Shown piece by piece: positions 27,303 through 38,305 of a stretch of 64,000 bases of DNA. This DNA comes from Puniceicoccaceae bacterium (GTDB lineage Bacteria > Verrucomicrobiota > Verrucomicrobiia > Opitutales > Coraliomargaritaceae): assembly GCA_902587165.1 (NCBI GenBank), contig CACIKF010000003.1, forward strand, positions 124,001 through 188,000, in the 5' to 3' direction. Positions within the stretch are counted from its first letter, which is position 1, and each line of letters begins with the position of its first letter. The notes beneath the pieces are model-generated. The model searched no databases. It was not told the DNA's origin and saw only the letters and a program-made list of their open reading frames with translations. The position numbers and the translations under genes are program-made.

Positions 27303-28406
27303 ATGAAAATCAAAAATTGGGATATGTTCGCCTTTGTCGTCGCCTACCACATTGCGCTGGTAGCGCTACTACCTGCATTTATTAATGTATTTTCTTGGAC
27401 ATCGGTCGTATTCTTCCTCGTCACCTACATCCTTGGCGGCATGTCGATCACAGTCGGTTACCACCGTCTCTATGCCCACAAGGCCTACTCAGCCAACCCA
27501 TTTTTCGAGTGGTGCGTGCTACTAAGCTCGGCGCTCGCATTTGAGATGTCAGCGCTTAAGTGGTCGCACGATCACCGAATCCATCACAACCACTGCGACA
27601 CAGATAAAGATCCCTACTCCATCAAAAAGGGCTTTTGGTATGCGCACATTCTCTGGTTGTTCGACTACAAGCGCGACTTCGACAAAAGTTTAGTAGCGGA
27701 CTTGATGAAGAATCCACGCGTGGTGATGCAGGACAAACACTATGGTAAATTTCTACTCGCCGTTAACCTTGGCGTATTTTTTATCGGTTGGGCGCTGACT
27801 GGTAGCGCCCTAGCTTCTTTTTACATGGGCTTTCTAATGCGCATGGCGATGATTCACCACTGCACATGGTTCATTAACTCACTCTGCCACACATATGGCG
27901 CTAAAACTTACGCTCGTGAACTCAGTGCAGTGGACAATGCCATCATGGCCGTACTCACCTTCGGCGAAGGTTACCACAACTATCACCACGCCTTCGCCGC
28001 CGACTACCGCAATGGTATCCGCTGGTATCACTTTGATCCGACTAAATGGGCCATCTGGACGGCTGCAAAACTCGGGTTAGTGAAAGGCTTACGTGTGATC
28101 AACGAGGTAACTGTTCTGAAATCGCTCGTCTCAAAAGATAAGAAAATGATCCTTGAGCACATCAGCCACGACATGGACGGACCCGCCACCGAGCTCAAGG
28201 TTAAGCTCGAAGAAATCTCCTTCGCATTCGAAGAAAAGGCCGCTGTTCTAATGGCAAAACTCCGCGAGCTCAAACAAGCCAGCGCTGACCAAAAAAAACA
28301 GCTACAGAAAGAGGTCAAATCACTGCGCGCATCGCTCAAAACAACATGGGATGAGTGGGTAGAAGTGACTAGCAGAGCCTCTAAGCAATACGAGTTTGCG
28401 CATTAG
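27303..28406 (+). CDS. Acyl-CoA/fatty acid delta-9-type desaturase with C-terminal coiled coil
   Basis: The 367-residue membrane protein has the three His boxes of a front-type desaturase: HRLYAHK near residue 53, HDHRIHHNHCD near 89, and HNYHHAF near 225, plus four hydrophobic segments. These ligate the di-iron centre that inserts a double bond into an acyl chain. From about residue 285 the protein continues as a charged, heptad-rich helix (EISFAFEEKAAVLMAKL, then QLQKEVKSLRASLKTTWDE), about 80 residues longer than the desaturase core. The extension could mediate dimerisation or partner binding. Confidence 0.9.
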   Translation: MKIKNWDMFAFVVAYHIALVALLPAFINVFSWTSVVFFLVTYILGGMSITVGYHRLYAHKAYSANPFFEWCVLLSSALAFEMSALKWSHDHRIHHNHCDTDKDPYSIKKGFWYAHILWLFDYKRDFDKSLVADLMKNPRVVMQDKHYGKFLLAVNLGVFFIGWALTGSALASFYMGFLMRMAMIHHCTWFINSLCHTYGAKTYARELSAVDNAIMAVLTFGEGYHNYHHAFAADYRNGIRWYHFDPTKWAIWTAAKLGLVKGLRVINEVTVLKSLVSKDKKMILEHISHDMDGPATELKVKLEEISFAFEEKAAVLMAKLRELKQASADQKKQLQKEVKSLRASLKTTWDEWVEVTSRASKQYEFAH

Positions 28407-28411
28407 TAAGC

Positions 28412-30841
28412 CTACTCTACCCACAAGCCACAACTCAAAGGCGGCAAGTGAATTTTTGTATCCGTAATTGGGATACGAGCTGAGCGGATACCATCCAGGC
28501 AAAAACGTTCTTGGTCGGCAATTTGTTTTAGCTTTTCTGGCTGTAGATCCTCGCAGTCTATATCGGCATACTCTAGGTGCGGGTTGATCGCATAAATAAG
28601 CTGGGGCGCGTCGACGGATTTATCAGCATTAAAAATTACGACCGCCGCACTCGAACCTTCGGCGAAGTAAAACTGCATATAGCTCTCCCTCTGAGCACCG
28701 TCGAAGCGGAGGGCTTTTCCCAAATCAGAACGGCGGAAGTGTATCCAATCGCGAAAGTAACCATGCGTACCTGAATAAACATAACGGCGATTATAATCGA
28801 GTGCATTAATATCGCCACGCTGATAGGTGTTTTCAATACCACGCTTTGAACGCAAAAAGTCCTGCCCCTGCGCAAGCATTGGTACACCGAGCGAAGCGAA
28901 GAGAAGTGATGCCATCAAGTGCGTACGACGGCGGTCCAATAATGTGGGGTCAGAGCCATCCCCTTTAGGTCGCTCGGTGATACGGTCGAGCCAACAGTGA
29001 TCATCATGCGACTCAGTGTAATTAATAGTCTGCGCAGCGAAGCGCGTCGTGCCAGGAGAACCAGATACGAAGTGCCGGAGAATCTCCTGATTACCCTCGC
29101 CTTTGACATACTTGGCAATGTACTCCCTGTAACCGTCGTTCCACGAGGCGAAGCTAGTTTCTTTGAGCTCTTCTTGAATGTGTCCGCGAAAGCTCCAAGG
29201 CTCTGCGATTAGAATAAGCGAAGGTTTTACATCTTTGAGTTGCACTTCGATATCGCGCAATACTTCGATGCCAATCAGCTCGGCAAGATCAAAACGGAAA
29301 CCATCCACATCGAATACTTCGACAAGATGCTTCAAACTATCGATGATCAAGCGGCGCCCCATCGGTGTATCACAACGAAGATCATTACCGCAGCCGCTCC
29401 AATTCATAAGATCATTACCATTATTCAGGTGAAAGTAATAATATTTATCTATAAACAGCAGGTGGTTAGGTTCACCGACGTGATTATAGACTACATCGAC
29501 AATCACCGCGATGTCCTGATCATGGAAATCCTGTACTAGGCCACGGAACTCCTCCACTTGTGATGCTTTCTCTGGGGCTAACGCATAACTACTCTCAGGG
29601 GAGAAGTAATTGGTCGTCATATAGCCCCAGTGGTAGTCCTCAGGTTTTTCATTATCAAACTCTTGAATCGGCTGCAATTCAACCGCGTTGACACCGATCT
29701 CTTTCAAATAGGAGCCTTCTGCTATGAGCCATTTGCGTAAGCCCGCATAGCCTGAGCGTTCTTGAGTAGTTAGAGCAATTGGCGCGTGGGCGATCAGATC
29801 GCGTACGTGGGCTTCGAGAATGACGAGATCGTGCCAAGCCGGTGGGATGAAGGCTTGCTCAACTTTGGCCAGACGTTCGGGAGCGACCACGATACCAGGG
29901 CCACGGGAACTGACACAGGCCTTGGCGTAGGGATCCAGAATCGGAAACGAATCATCAAAATGCGAAGTGCCCTCGATGTTTAAACCACCAACGCGATAAG
30001 AATAGTAATAGTTGTCAAGATTTTGATCAATGATCAGCTCCCAAGTGCGTCCATCGATACAAGCCATAGATCTGGTCACGGCATCACTGCCATCCAAGTT
30101 TTGACCGTAGCATACTTCAACCGAAGTCGCTCGTGGCGCGAAGAGGCGGAAAGTCGTAATGTCTTCCTCTACAACGGCACCAAGGTCGAGATCTGTTTTC
30201 GCCATAGTGAGAAACTGCGTATGAGGCAATTCATGGACTTCTATGATCTCGGTATCACGCCAGATGATCTTCTCGTTGCCGACCGGCTCGTAGCCGTGCG
30301 GTGTATAGAAACGGAAGATGTGCGTGCCAGTTTGCTCTGGATTAAACTGAAAATTCAATGCGCCTTCACGCTCGGCAAGGTTGAGCGCACTATCCGGAAC
30401 ATCGAGCCATTCTCCCTTGTCGGTGACGAACTTGAAGGCGAATTCCTTACCATCTGGTATTAACTCGAGCGGCACGTGCAACTCGTAAGTCGTCTCGGGA
30501 TCACCAGAGGTCGGCTTGAGCTCCCACTGTGGTTGGCCAACGGCTTTTTCCCAATTGCTAATGTCACTACCTAGGAAAATGCGGACTTGGCGGTCCAAAA
30601 GTTGTGGATGGCGGCTCGAGTGGACGGCAAAAACCCAACTATTATTACGACGGTAGTAACGACATAAACTTCCGCTCTCCTCTGGTGACAAGCGCTCCAA
30701 TCTTGAAAATGGCTGCTCTCTAGGACCGAGTAAAAGGGGCGGTAAGGCCGTCGTGCTACACCAATTCGAAGACAGAAAGATCAAGCCCGTGTCCCTTGAT
30801 TCCCAAAATGCGTGTGCGATTTGTTCAGTTTCCTTAGCCAT
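28412..30841 (-). CDS. GH13 alpha-amylase family enzyme, pullulanase/glycogen debranching-type
   Basis: The 809-residue protein has an N-terminal carbohydrate-binding part (an [10 protein letters not shown]...WELKP region near residue 90) and a CBM48-like domain before the barrel. The GH13 catalytic regions are VVYNHVG near residue 450, the nucleophile Asp in [10 protein letters not shown] near 514, the acid Glu in LIAEPWSF near 545, and the third carboxylate in TESHDDH near 610. The sequence around them ([23 protein letters not shown]) matches type I pullulanases. It would act on alpha-1,6 branches of glycogen or starch. No signal peptide is evident, so a cytoplasmic glycogen role is more likely. 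It is adjacent to, and divergent from, mnmA. Confidence 0.86.
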   Translation of the reverse strand: MAKETEQIAHAFWESRDTGLIFLSSNWCSTTALPPLLLGPREQPFSRLERLSPEESGSLCRYYRRNNSWVFAVHSSRHPQLLDRQVRIFLGSDISNWEKAVGQPQWELKPTSGDPETTYELHVPLELIPDGKEFAFKFVTDKGEWLDVPDSALNLAEREGALNFQFNPEQTGTHIFRFYTPHGYEPVGNEKIIWRDTEIIEVHELPHTQFLTMAKTDLDLGAVVEEDITTFRLFAPRATSVEVCYGQNLDGSDAVTRSMACIDGRTWELIIDQNLDNYYYSYRVGGLNIEGTSHFDDSFPILDPYAKACVSSRGPGIVVAPERLAKVEQAFIPPAWHDLVILEAHVRDLIAHAPIALTTQERSGYAGLRKWLIAEGSYLKEIGVNAVELQPIQEFDNEKPEDYHWGYMTTNYFSPESSYALAPEKASQVEEFRGLVQDFHDQDIAVIVDVVYNHVGEPNHLLFIDKYYYFHLNNGNDLMNWSGCGNDLRCDTPMGRRLIIDSLKHLVEVFDVDGFRFDLAELIGIEVLRDIEVQLKDVKPSLILIAEPWSFRGHIQEELKETSFASWNDGYREYIAKYVKGEGNQEILRHFVSGSPGTTRFAAQTINYTESHDDHCWLDRITERPKGDGSDPTLLDRRRTHLMASLLFASLGVPMLAQGQDFLRSKRGIENTYQRGDINALDYNRRYVYSGTHGYFRDWIHFRRSDLGKALRFDGAQRESYMQFYFAEGSSAAVVIFNADKSVDAPQLIYAINPHLEYADIDCEDLQPEKLKQIADQERFCLDGIRSARIPITDTKIHLPPLSCGLWVE

Positions 30842-30961
30842 GCAGTGATTTCTTTTTTGCGGGAGTGCCTAGCAAGCGCAATACCCATTCCAGAGAATCT
30901 CGAAAAATCAAAGCCTTCAGGTAGTTGACGCCAGTGGCGGCGACGACTTACTCTACGGCAG

Positions 30962-32032
30962 ATGAAGAAAATCCTTGTAGCGCTCTCGGGCGGTGTCGAC
31001 AGCGCCGTGGCGGCTTGGCTCCTTAAAGAGCAAGGTTACGAAATCTCGGGCGCCTATATCAGGACATGGATGAATGAGGAAATGCCGCTAGCCGATTGCC
31101 CTGCTCAGCAGGATATCGAAGACTCCCGCGCAGTGGCCACGCACCTCGGGATTGACTACGAAATCGTCAATCTGGTCAACGAATACCGAGAGCACGTGGT
31201 CAACTACTTGGTCGACGGTTACCAACGCGGTATCACGCCCAACCCAGATATCATGTGTAATCGCGAGATGAAGTTTGGTACCTTTCTAGACTACGCGCTA
31301 GACGCGGGCTTCGACGGGATAGCGACAGGGCACTACGTGCGTAAGCTGACCAAAAACGATGGCAGCCAAGACCTACTTGAAGGTCTCGACAAAAACAAGG
31401 ACCAGACCTACTTCCTCGCTCTACTACGCCAAGCACAAATCCGGAACGCGCTCTTTCCTTTAGGCGAACTCAAAAAGCACCGCGTGCGCGCGATCGCGCT
31501 GGAGCAAAACTTACCCAACGCTACGAAAAAAGACAGCCAAGGTATCTGCTTCCTTGGCGACATGAATATCAGCCGTTTTTTAGAGCACTACATTGAAGAT
31601 AAGCCAGGTAACATCGTGAACCCAGAAGGCGAAGTGCTTGGTCAACATCGCGGCCTACATCGCTACACCACAGGGCAACGACGCGGCATCGGCGTGCCAT
31701 CGAATACGGATAACGAGTTCTACGTGGTGACTGGCCTAGACATGGAGCGAAACGAACTTATCGTCGCGTTTGATCAACTCGACTCTCCTGGACTCTTTAC
31801 CTCAGATGTCGAAGTCTATGACTTGAGCTTTCTCAATCGCCCCGTGAGCAAGTCTTGCCGCTTGCTGGCTAAGCCACGCTACCGCGATCCTTCACAAGAA
31901 ATTACTTACATGCCGATCGACGACAATCGTGCAAAGGTGACTTTCGACAAACCGCAACGTGCGCTCTCCCCCGGACAGATTCTCGCTCTTTATGACGGCG
32001 AACAATTGCTTGGCGGCGGCTTTTACAAATAA
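30962..32032 (+). CDS. mnmA: tRNA-specific 2-thiouridylase
   Basis: The 356-residue enzyme has a PP-loop SGGVDSA at residues 9-15 and the conserved [14 protein letters not shown] with its catalytic Cys. [10 protein letters not shown] and [10 protein letters not shown] (second Cys) follow, and the C-terminal domain contains GQRRGIGV. It transfers sulfur to U34 of tRNA Lys, Glu and Gln. The downstream gene (xth) is about 180 bp away and is probably a separate unit. Confidence 0.95.
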   Translation: MKKILVALSGGVDSAVAAWLLKEQGYEISGAYIRTWMNEEMPLADCPAQQDIEDSRAVATHLGIDYEIVNLVNEYREHVVNYLVDGYQRGITPNPDIMCNREMKFGTFLDYALDAGFDGIATGHYVRKLTKNDGSQDLLEGLDKNKDQTYFLALLRQAQIRNALFPLGELKKHRVRAIALEQNLPNATKKDSQGICFLGDMNISRFLEHYIEDKPGNIVNPEGEVLGQHRGLHRYTTGQRRGIGVPSNTDNEFYVVTGLDMERNELIVAFDQLDSPGLFTSDVEVYDLSFLNRPVSKSCRLLAKPRYRDPSQEITYMPIDDNRAKVTFDKPQRALSPGQILALYDGEQLLGGGFYK

Positions 32033-32210
32033 GCACGCAGTCTAAAACCCGTGCCGTGATACACACGGAATGCCAGTCAGGCCGAGCATCATCGTTGCTA
32101 AGGCTACCTTTAGAATTAAGGACTAGGGCGTAATTTTTGAGACGCTCAATCCATTGAGAAAATTTTAATTGAGTTTGCGCTCGAAGGCGAGTCGGCAGAT
32201 GCTATGCGCT

Positions 32211-33005
32211 ATGACGTCGATCAAACTAATTTCATGGAATGTAAACGGCATCCGCGCCGCCCTTAAAAAGGGATTACTCGATTTTATTAATAGCGAATCT
32301 CCGGACGTGCTTTGCCTGCAAGAGACTAAAATTTCGACCGATCTCGTCGGTGACTACAGCTTCGATGATTACCCCTATGTTTACTGGAACTGTGCTGAGA
32401 AAAAAGGGTACTCTAGCACCGCCATTTTAAGCAAAACCGAACCGCTCAGCATACGCAACGGACTTGGCATCGAAAAGCACGACAAGGAAGGTCGCGTCAT
32501 TACAGCGGAGTTTGCCGATTACTTCCTAGTTACCGTTTATACGCCTAACTCGCAGAACCATGACGAAAACAAGCGTCCTCGTCGCCTCGACTATCGCACC
32601 AAGGAGTGGGATGTCGATTTCCTTGCTTACGTCAAAGGCTTAGAAAAAATAAAACCCGTTGTCTTTTGCGGTGACCTCAACGTCGCCCACACCGAAATTG
32701 ATCTCGCCAACCCGAAGACGAATCGAAAGAACGCGGGCTTTACTGACGAAGAGCGATCCCGTTTCGACGCCATCGTCGGGGCCGGCTTTGTCGACAGCTT
32801 TCGCCACCTCTACCCCGATACCACCGAACGCTATACATGGTGGTCCTACCGTGCCGCCGCACGTAAGCGTAATATTGGATGGCGCATCGATTACTTTTGC
32901 GTCTCTGAAGGAATAAAAGACCACATCGCTCAAGCCGATATTCTCGACCAAGTCGAGGGCTCAGATCATTGCCCCGTAGTATTGGAACTGGCTCCTAAAA
33001 CTTAG
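32211..33005 (+). CDS. xth: Exodeoxyribonuclease III / AP endonuclease
   Basis: The 264-residue enzyme starts at ATG 32211 ([17 protein letters not shown]). A longer frame beginning at a TTG upstream adds a non-conserved leader. Active-site motifs are LQETKI, the Tyr and Asp region TVYTPNSQ, the metal and catalytic pair [21 protein letters not shown], and [10 protein letters not shown] at the end. It repairs abasic sites and has 3'-5' exonuclease activity. The xthA name is conventional for this family. Confidence 0.93.
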   Translation: MTSIKLISWNVNGIRAALKKGLLDFINSESPDVLCLQETKISTDLVGDYSFDDYPYVYWNCAEKKGYSSTAILSKTEPLSIRNGLGIEKHDKEGRVITAEFADYFLVTVYTPNSQNHDENKRPRRLDYRTKEWDVDFLAYVKGLEKIKPVVFCGDLNVAHTEIDLANPKTNRKNAGFTDEERSRFDAIVGAGFVDSFRHLYPDTTERYTWWSYRAAARKRNIGWRIDYFCVSEGIKDHIAQADILDQVEGSDHCPVVLELAPKT

Positions 33006-33156
33006 TCAGTATAATTGATTTTAAAATTCAACCACCCTTAGTTTTGTATGCCGCTCCCACACCTCTGACTTGGCTAGATAACTTCACCTTGTAGCGTAAC
33101 TGCACTCCTGTTTTGACCACGCAAGTTGCTAGAAATTTCCAAGCTACTAATATTAA

Positions 33157-34131
33157 ATGTTCACCAAAAACGCAGACGAGAGCATCCGCGCCCTTGCCGA
33201 GGTTGCGCTGATCGCGCAGATTCGTCGCTGGCTAGGTGCCGTCGCGCCCTCTAGCCCGCAAGGCATGGGCGATGACTGCGCGGTGGTTGATTGGCCAAAA
33301 GGGATGAAGCAAATTTTGACGACCGATAGCCTGAGCTATGGCCAACATTTTGATGACAGCGTCTCCGCCCACGACGCGGGTGCCAAACTAATCAAGCGAA
33401 ACCTTAGCGACATAGCCGCGATGGGCGGACGCCCCGGCGAAGCTTTACTCAACCTGCTCAGCGGCGGCGATCTCCAAACCGATTGGCTAGCAGCCTTTTT
33501 CGACGGCATTTGCGACGCTTGTCAGGAATACGACCTGACCATCGTTGGAGGCGACATAAGCACTTTGCCTAATGGGCAGTTTACCGCAGTTCTCAGCCTG
33601 ACTGGCTATTCGGAAAAGACTCCCTTACTTCGCAAGGGTGCACAAGCAGGCGACGCGCTCTACGTTACTGGCACACTTGGCGGCAGCCTTTTAAAAAAGC
33701 ACTACAACTTTAAGCCAAGGTTAACCGAAGGCCAATGGCTAGCCCAGTCGATGGCATGCAGCGCGCTGATGGACATCACCGACGGCCTCGCCAAAGACCT
33801 ACGTGAACTCATCCCTGACGGATGTGCAGCCTACCTCGAACTAAGTAAAATCCCCCTCTCGGATGCAGCCCATCAGTGCGCCAACACGAGCGGACAATCT
33901 GCGATGGAGCACGCCTTTTGCGACGGAGAAGACTATGAGTTACTCCTCGCTGTAAAAAATGACACCAAACTAGATATTTTTGAAAGGCAGTGGCGGCAGA
34001 AATTTCCAAGCACTCCACTCAGTCAGATTGGACAAATAAGAAAGAGTATAAGCAAAGCCCCCTACATAGACTCCCAAAGCAACGAAGCCATGCCATGGAT
34101 CAAAGGTTTTGAGCATTTGATCGACCCATGA
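33157..34131 (+). CDS. thiL: Thiamine-monophosphate kinase
   Basis: The 324-residue enzyme has the ThiL ATP-binding motifs [41 protein letters not shown], and VGGDISTL. It phosphorylates thiamine phosphate to thiamine diphosphate. Its last codons overlap the start of tsaE by 4 bp (34128-34131, ATGA), so the two are translationally coupled. Confidence 0.95.
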   Translation: MFTKNADESIRALAEVALIAQIRRWLGAVAPSSPQGMGDDCAVVDWPKGMKQILTTDSLSYGQHFDDSVSAHDAGAKLIKRNLSDIAAMGGRPGEALLNLLSGGDLQTDWLAAFFDGICDACQEYDLTIVGGDISTLPNGQFTAVLSLTGYSEKTPLLRKGAQAGDALYVTGTLGGSLLKKHYNFKPRLTEGQWLAQSMACSALMDITDGLAKDLRELIPDGCAAYLELSKIPLSDAAHQCANTSGQSAMEHAFCDGEDYELLLAVKNDTKLDIFERQWRQKFPSTPLSQIGQIRKSISKAPYIDSQSNEAMPWIKGFEHLIDP

Positions 34132-34568
34132 GTGAGTTAGAAAAAAAATTAATAGCTGGCATCTGCTCGAGAAGCGCTGTCGAGACCAAAGCACTCGCCG
34201 CTAGAATAGGAGCAATTTTGCCCGTCGACACCGTACTCGCATTGCACGGTGATCTTGGCGTAGGTAAGACCACCTTTGTTCGAGGTCTCGCCCGCGCGTG
34301 GGGTATCCAAGAAGCCGTCACGAGTCCGACCTTCAACCTCTACACGATCTACAAAGGCGACCGTCAGCTCATCCACCTAGACGCCTACCGTCTAGGCTCA
34401 GGAACCGATCTCGACGCGCTCATGATAGAAGACTTTTTGCAGACCCCCTGGTGCTTCGCAGTGGAGTGGCCTGAGCATATACCGGACGCGCTCCCTCAGG
34501 ATGCTTGGCATTTTTATTTAACGATTAACGAAGATCAGAGCCACCAAATCAGATTGATGCCCGCCTGA
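34128..34568 (+). CDS. tsaE: tRNA threonylcarbamoyladenosine biosynthesis protein TsaE
   Basis: The 146-residue ATPase has its Walker A at [13 protein letters not shown] (residues 41-53), then [11 protein letters not shown], the Asp-rich HLDAYRL motif and the Glu in VEWPEH near the C-terminus. TsaE works with TsaB and TsaD to make t6A37 in ANN-decoding tRNAs. It overlaps thiL by 4 bp. Confidence 0.95.
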   Translation: MSELEKKLIAGICSRSAVETKALAARIGAILPVDTVLALHGDLGVGKTTFVRGLARAWGIQEAVTSPTFNLYTIYKGDRQLIHLDAYRLGSGTDLDALMIEDFLQTPWCFAVEWPEHIPDALPQDAWHFYLTINEDQSHQIRLMPA

Positions 34569-34635
34569 TTGAACACGCTTCTTCAATGTCTTCCCTGCTC
34601 GATTAAAAATAGGCTTGGCCGCCTTGAGTGAACAC

Positions 34636-34697
34636 TCATGCCCAAAGCATCGGGTCTTTAGCTCGGTGGGGCCTTTAGACTTCTTGCCTTGGCATGA
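34636..34697 (+). other. Structured leader candidate upstream of the type II secretion operon
   Basis: In the 287 bp between tsaE and gspG, TCATGCC at 34636-34642 is complementary to GGCATGA at 34691-34697. It encloses a G/C-rich region with an inner GTCT/AGAC pair. It could be a leader fold, a transcript end of thiL-tsaE without a T-run, or chance. I do not recognise it as any known riboswitch. Further downstream, TATATTATA at about 34811-34819 is a possible -10 region for the secretion operon. Confidence 0.25.
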
Positions 34698-34855
34698 ACT
34701 CGCTTCACAGAGCCAAAAACATAGTAAAAACCCTCGACAGCTGCAGAGACAGAAAGCTTAATATGAAATAAATTATCCGCTAAAGAAGACGCGCATTAAT
34801 GTAGACTGTTTATATTATATCAGCTATTTAGTGACTAACCAGAGGACCCCGCTCC

Positions 34856-35305
34856 ATGAAACATTCTAGACAATTCAATACCGCGCACCGCAAGAGCGGT
34901 TTTAGTTTACTCGAAATCCTGATTGCCATCGCTTTGGTGGCCCTACTTGCAAGTGTCGCACTCAATCAACTCACAGGCATTTTTGGCGAAAATCAAGAAG
35001 AAGCCGCTCGACTTTTTGTGACCAGTAATTCCGAACTGGCGTTAACCCGATATCGCCTGGATGTAGGCAATTTTCCCACGACCGAACAAGGCTTAGACGC
35101 ACTTTTGAAAGCACCTGCCAGCAAAGAAAATCGCTGGAGAGGACCTTATATCAAAGAATCACCGATTGATCCCTGGGGAAATCCTTATCAATACCGCTTT
35201 CCAGGTAGTCGTAATATTAGTGGCAACCGAAGTTTTGATATCTGGTCACTCGGCTTGGATGGTGTAGAGAGCGGGGATGATATTGGAAACTGGACCAGCC
35301 AGTAG
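34856..35305 (+). CDS. gspG: Type II secretion system major pseudopilin GspG
   Basis: The 149-residue pseudopilin has a short leader ending in KSG and the cleaved N-terminus [19 protein letters not shown] with Glu at +5. The mature protein is about 135 residues. It contains the GspG calcium-site and C-terminal region [13 protein letters not shown] and [19 protein letters not shown]. This is the most abundant subunit of the pseudopilus that pushes substrate through the secretin. It opens an operon of nine overlapping genes that lacks GspE and GspF. Confidence 0.95.
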   Translation: MKHSRQFNTAHRKSGFSLLEILIAIALVALLASVALNQLTGIFGENQEEAARLFVTSNSELALTRYRLDVGNFPTTEQGLDALLKAPASKENRWRGPYIKESPIDPWGNPYQYRFPGSRNISGNRSFDIWSLGLDGVESGDDIGNWTSQ

Positions 35306-35795
35306 GCCTCGCTCGCAAGCGGGTTTCACCCTGCTTGAGATTATTATTGTTTTTGCTCTAATCACTCTAGCATCTGGCGTGATCATCACAAATTTTACGA
35401 CTTTCCTGAATTTCGATGAGCAAATTAATCCAGAAGACTCCTTGCGCACGGCGATTCGTTCCGCCCGTTTCCAGGCCGCAAGTGAGCGGCGTGTCACAAG
35501 CTTAAGCTTTGATGGCGAAGCCGGAACCCTGGTCGTCGACGGCGGGGAGAGTTTCCAATTAAACTCAAACTTTGGCAAAGATGGGCGTGGTGAAATACGT
35601 TTCTACCTGCTGCCGCCCGCCCAAGGCATGGATCGTTTTCCGGATGCCGAAAGCAGTCGACTAGAAACAAAAAAGCTCAGCTTTGCGCCCGACCGTAGTT
35701 CGAGCCCTTTTGCAGTAGAAATCGATACGGGTAAAGGCAGACCAAAGCGATTCATCTTCGACCCATTTTCTAGCCTAGTCAGGAGCGGAGAATGA
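35277..35795 (+). CDS. gspH: Type II secretion minor pseudopilin, GspH-like
   Basis: The 172-residue protein has a prepilin leader ending in QAG followed by [18 protein letters not shown] with Glu5, typical of type IV-like pilins. The soluble domain is diverged and matches GspH only by position and general length. The first 29 bp overlap the gspG end. The following gene overlaps by ATGA (35792-35795). This is the first of three minor pseudopilins (H, I, J) that initiate the pseudopilus. Confidence 0.8.
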   Translation: MILETGPASRPRSQAGFTLLEIIIVFALITLASGVIITNFTTFLNFDEQINPEDSLRTAIRSARFQAASERRVTSLSFDGEAGTLVVDGGESFQLNSNFGKDGRGEIRFYLLPPAQGMDRFPDAESSRLETKKLSFAPDRSSSPFAVEIDTGKGRPKRFIFDPFSSLVRSGE

Positions 35796-36277
35796 GAACT
35801 GATAAAGCACAATACTCGAACCGTAGGCGCGTCACTGCCTTTACTCTCGTTGAGGTTCTCATCGCAGTTGCGATCTTTGGGATGGCGGCATCTGTCCTTA
35901 TGTCAGCTTTTGTCAACGCACTACTATCGAGGGAAAGTGCAGCCAAATACGACCTACTCAATGCCGACATCCGTGCAGTGCGCATGCAACTATTACTAGA
36001 ACCCAAGCTAGAAGATGCTGAAGACGGTAATGAATATGAAACTGTCCACAGCGGTGAAGCCTCATGGGAAGCTCAGGTCGAACCGACGGATGTGGTCGAC
36101 CTCTTTCAAGTGGGACTTAGCATCCGCTTCAGTGAACCGCCTGAAGGTCTAGTCGCTGACTACTCAGAAACACTCTACTTATTGCGCCCCACTTGGTCGG
36201 AAAGCGACGAGCGCTCTGAGCTACTGCAAGATAAACGTGAAGCACTCGAAGACACCCGGAGGGATTTTAATTTCTGA
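35792..36277 (+). CDS. gspI: Type II secretion minor pseudopilin, GspI-like
   Basis: The 161-residue protein begins RRVTAFTLVEVLIAVAIFGMA with a prepilin-like TM helix, Glu5 and Ala (not Gly) before the cleavage Phe. The rest is diverged, with the family hint ALLSRESAAKYDLL and LRPTW. GspI, J and K form the tip complex of the pseudopilus. It overlaps gspH by 4 bp and gspJ by 1 bp. Confidence 0.8.
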   Translation: MRTDKAQYSNRRRVTAFTLVEVLIAVAIFGMAASVLMSAFVNALLSRESAAKYDLLNADIRAVRMQLLLEPKLEDAEDGNEYETVHSGEASWEAQVEPTDVVDLFQVGLSIRFSEPPEGLVADYSETLYLLRPTWSESDERSELLQDKREALEDTRRDFNF

Positions 36278-37206
36278 TGATAACTTTGCGTAATCATTTC
36301 AAAAAAGTTCCTCCCTTGTCTGGGAGGGGTGATCCGCTTGCTCGATCGGTGCTAGGCTATGCTAGTAATCAAAATTTCCCTTCCAATATTCGCGGCGTCG
36401 CTGCATTCACCCTACTCGAAGTCATCCTCGCCGTTGCGATTGCGGGTGCGCTGCTTGCGGGAGCCGCTACCTTAATGGTCTCGGTAACGAATGCCTGGCT
36501 CGAACGACAAGACCGGCACTTCTTCGAAGATCATGTCGACGGCGTCACCGAGTTCCTCCAAGCCAGCTTCTCCATGGCCGGTACTGAGATCGCCCTCGGC
36601 GATGAAGACGAAAGTAGTGGATCGACCTCGAATGAAACGGGGAACGAAATCAAAACAGATGGCTCTGAAGTGACCGTAGGCATTTCTGGAAACAATAATT
36701 CAGATGGCGGTAATTCAATGGACGGCGATACCACAGAGTCAACAAGTGGCAGTGGTCTCGTCCGCGTTTCCGAAGACCCCATCGGTTGGTCACAACCACC
36801 TGGTTTTGCCGACTACCAAGACCCACTTCTCCACTTTAGGCTTAATGACACTCCGCCACTGCTTGTACAAACAGAAAATGCTCCCATCATCGGGGTGGAA
36901 GCCTTCCTCCATTTTGAAGACGACGAAGGCCTCAGCCTCCTCTGGTATACGCCATTGCAAGAAGACTCCGAGGATCTCGATGACCTGCGCCGTACTCCGA
37001 TCAGTAATCTCATCACGAAGGTGGAATATGTCTATTGGGACGAACGCTTCGAAAAATGGGAAACCGAAACCGAGCCCAAAGAGGGTGAGGACGACGATCA
37101 ATTTATACTCCCACGCTTCTTAAAGCTCACTTTTGAATACGGAGGTGTCATTAAAGAGCGCAGCCTTACGATCCCCGTAACGTCAAGGAACGCTTTAATC
37201 TTTTAG
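36277..37206 (+). CDS. gspJ: Type II secretion minor pseudopilin, GspJ-like, with Asn/Ser/Asp-rich insert
   Basis: This is a 309-residue protein, longer than the usual 200 or so residues of GspJ. A long leader of about 40 residues precedes GVAAFTLLEVILAVAIAGALL, a prepilin helix with Glu5 and Ala before the cleavage site. Around residues 105-170 there is a low-complexity stretch rich in Ser, Asn, Asp, Gly and Glu. The C-terminal half has GspJ-like features such as DPLLHFRLNDTPPLL and RFLKLTFEYGG. The insertion is presumably surface exposed. Confidence 0.78.
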   Translation: MITLRNHFKKVPPLSGRGDPLARSVLGYASNQNFPSNIRGVAAFTLLEVILAVAIAGALLAGAATLMVSVTNAWLERQDRHFFEDHVDGVTEFLQASFSMAGTEIALGDEDESSGSTSNETGNEIKTDGSEVTVGISGNNNSDGGNSMDGDTTESTSGSGLVRVSEDPIGWSQPPGFADYQDPLLHFRLNDTPPLLVQTENAPIIGVEAFLHFEDDEGLSLLWYTPLQEDSEDLDDLRRTPISNLITKVEYVYWDERFEKWETETEPKEGEDDDQFILPRFLKLTFEYGGVIKERSLTIPVTSRNALIF

Positions 37207-37207
37207 A

Positions 37208-38305
37208 ATGATGGCTAACAGAGAACACTTTTCCGGACCTAAGCGAGGTAGCGTCCTTATCGCTGTCCTCGCCATCGTCCTGCTCCTCTCCTTTATTATC
37301 ACGCGATTCATTGATGAAGCGGTCGAAGATCTTGAGTATCGTGCTATTTTTAACGAGCCAGCCGATGTGCGCTCGTTTACTTACAGTATGCTAGAAGTCG
37401 CGCTGGCTACGATCCACGAAGTCGCATTGATCGACGACGGCAAACTCTTTGCCCCAGAGCAGGGCTGGGCCGAACCCGTCAAGTACGCCGGCATCAAGAT
37501 CCCAAATGGATGGGAACTAGAGATTCAGATCCAAGACGAAAGCAATAAGCTCTCAATCAATACAATGGACGAAGCACTGCTCAACCAGATGCTGGAAGAA
37601 AGCTTTGATTTCGATTTCGGCACAGCTAGAGAGCTCAGCAGTATGCTGCTCGACTGGATCGATCTAGACGAAAGCCGCCGGCTTAATGGGGCGGAGTCGG
37701 AAGACTACCTCCGCCGTAAGCCCGCCTACCGTGCAGCTAATCGCCCTCTTCAGAGTCTCGAAGAGCTAGGCCTACTCGAAATTTGGGAGGACGAATTTTT
37801 CGACGAGAACGGTGTGCCCAACGAACTCTTTGCCAAGCTCGAGAGCATGGTCTCAGTCATTAACGCAGGCGCGGCCAACATTAATAGTAGCTCTCAGCCA
37901 GTGCTAGAACTGATCGCCCTGCAAGGCGGCTTTGATGAAGACCGTCTCTTCGATGGACTCAATGATCTACCCTATCTGCAGCAGTTGCCCGAGTCGGCCA
38001 GCGGCGGTAGTGGCGGCGTCGAAGTTAGCCTGCTTCGCGTCACCGTGAGCCTCTGGCGCGGCCAAGCTCCCTTTACTGTGAGCGCACTAGTCGAGCCAAA
38101 TTTTAACACTGAGGAAGGTGCCAGCGGCAGCGTCCCTGGCAGAGATTCAGACGACACGCCCAAGACCGGAGCGCTCAGCGAACAAGAGGCGATCGGCTAT
38201 CCATTTAAAATCCTCCAAGTTTCCGAATACACTCAAGGACGACCGAGTAGCCCGCCCGCTCGCTATTCGGCGCTAGACATCGGTGAAGAAAGCGATTCAT
38301 TCTGA
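37208..38305 (+). CDS. gspK: Type II secretion minor pseudopilin, GspK-like
   Basis: The 365-residue protein has the GspK start KRGSVLIAVLAIVLLLSFIIT, lacking Glu5 as expected for this tip subunit. It then has the alpha-domain with SKLSINTMDEALLNQML, which matches the SKxNIN helix-hairpin-helix region, and RRLNGAESEDYLRRKPAYRAANRPLQSLEEL (in parts). GspK caps the pseudopilus. It starts 1 bp after gspJ and overlaps gspL by 23 bp. Confidence 0.88.
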   Translation: MMANREHFSGPKRGSVLIAVLAIVLLLSFIITRFIDEAVEDLEYRAIFNEPADVRSFTYSMLEVALATIHEVALIDDGKLFAPEQGWAEPVKYAGIKIPNGWELEIQIQDESNKLSINTMDEALLNQMLEESFDFDFGTARELSSMLLDWIDLDESRRLNGAESEDYLRRKPAYRAANRPLQSLEELGLLEIWEDEFFDENGVPNELFAKLESMVSVINAGAANINSSSQPVLELIALQGGFDEDRLFDGLNDLPYLQQLPESASGGSGGVEVSLLRVTVSLWRGQAPFTVSALVEPNFNTEEGASGSVPGRDSDDTPKTGALSEQEAIGYPFKILQVSEYTQGRPSSPPARYSALDIGEESDSF

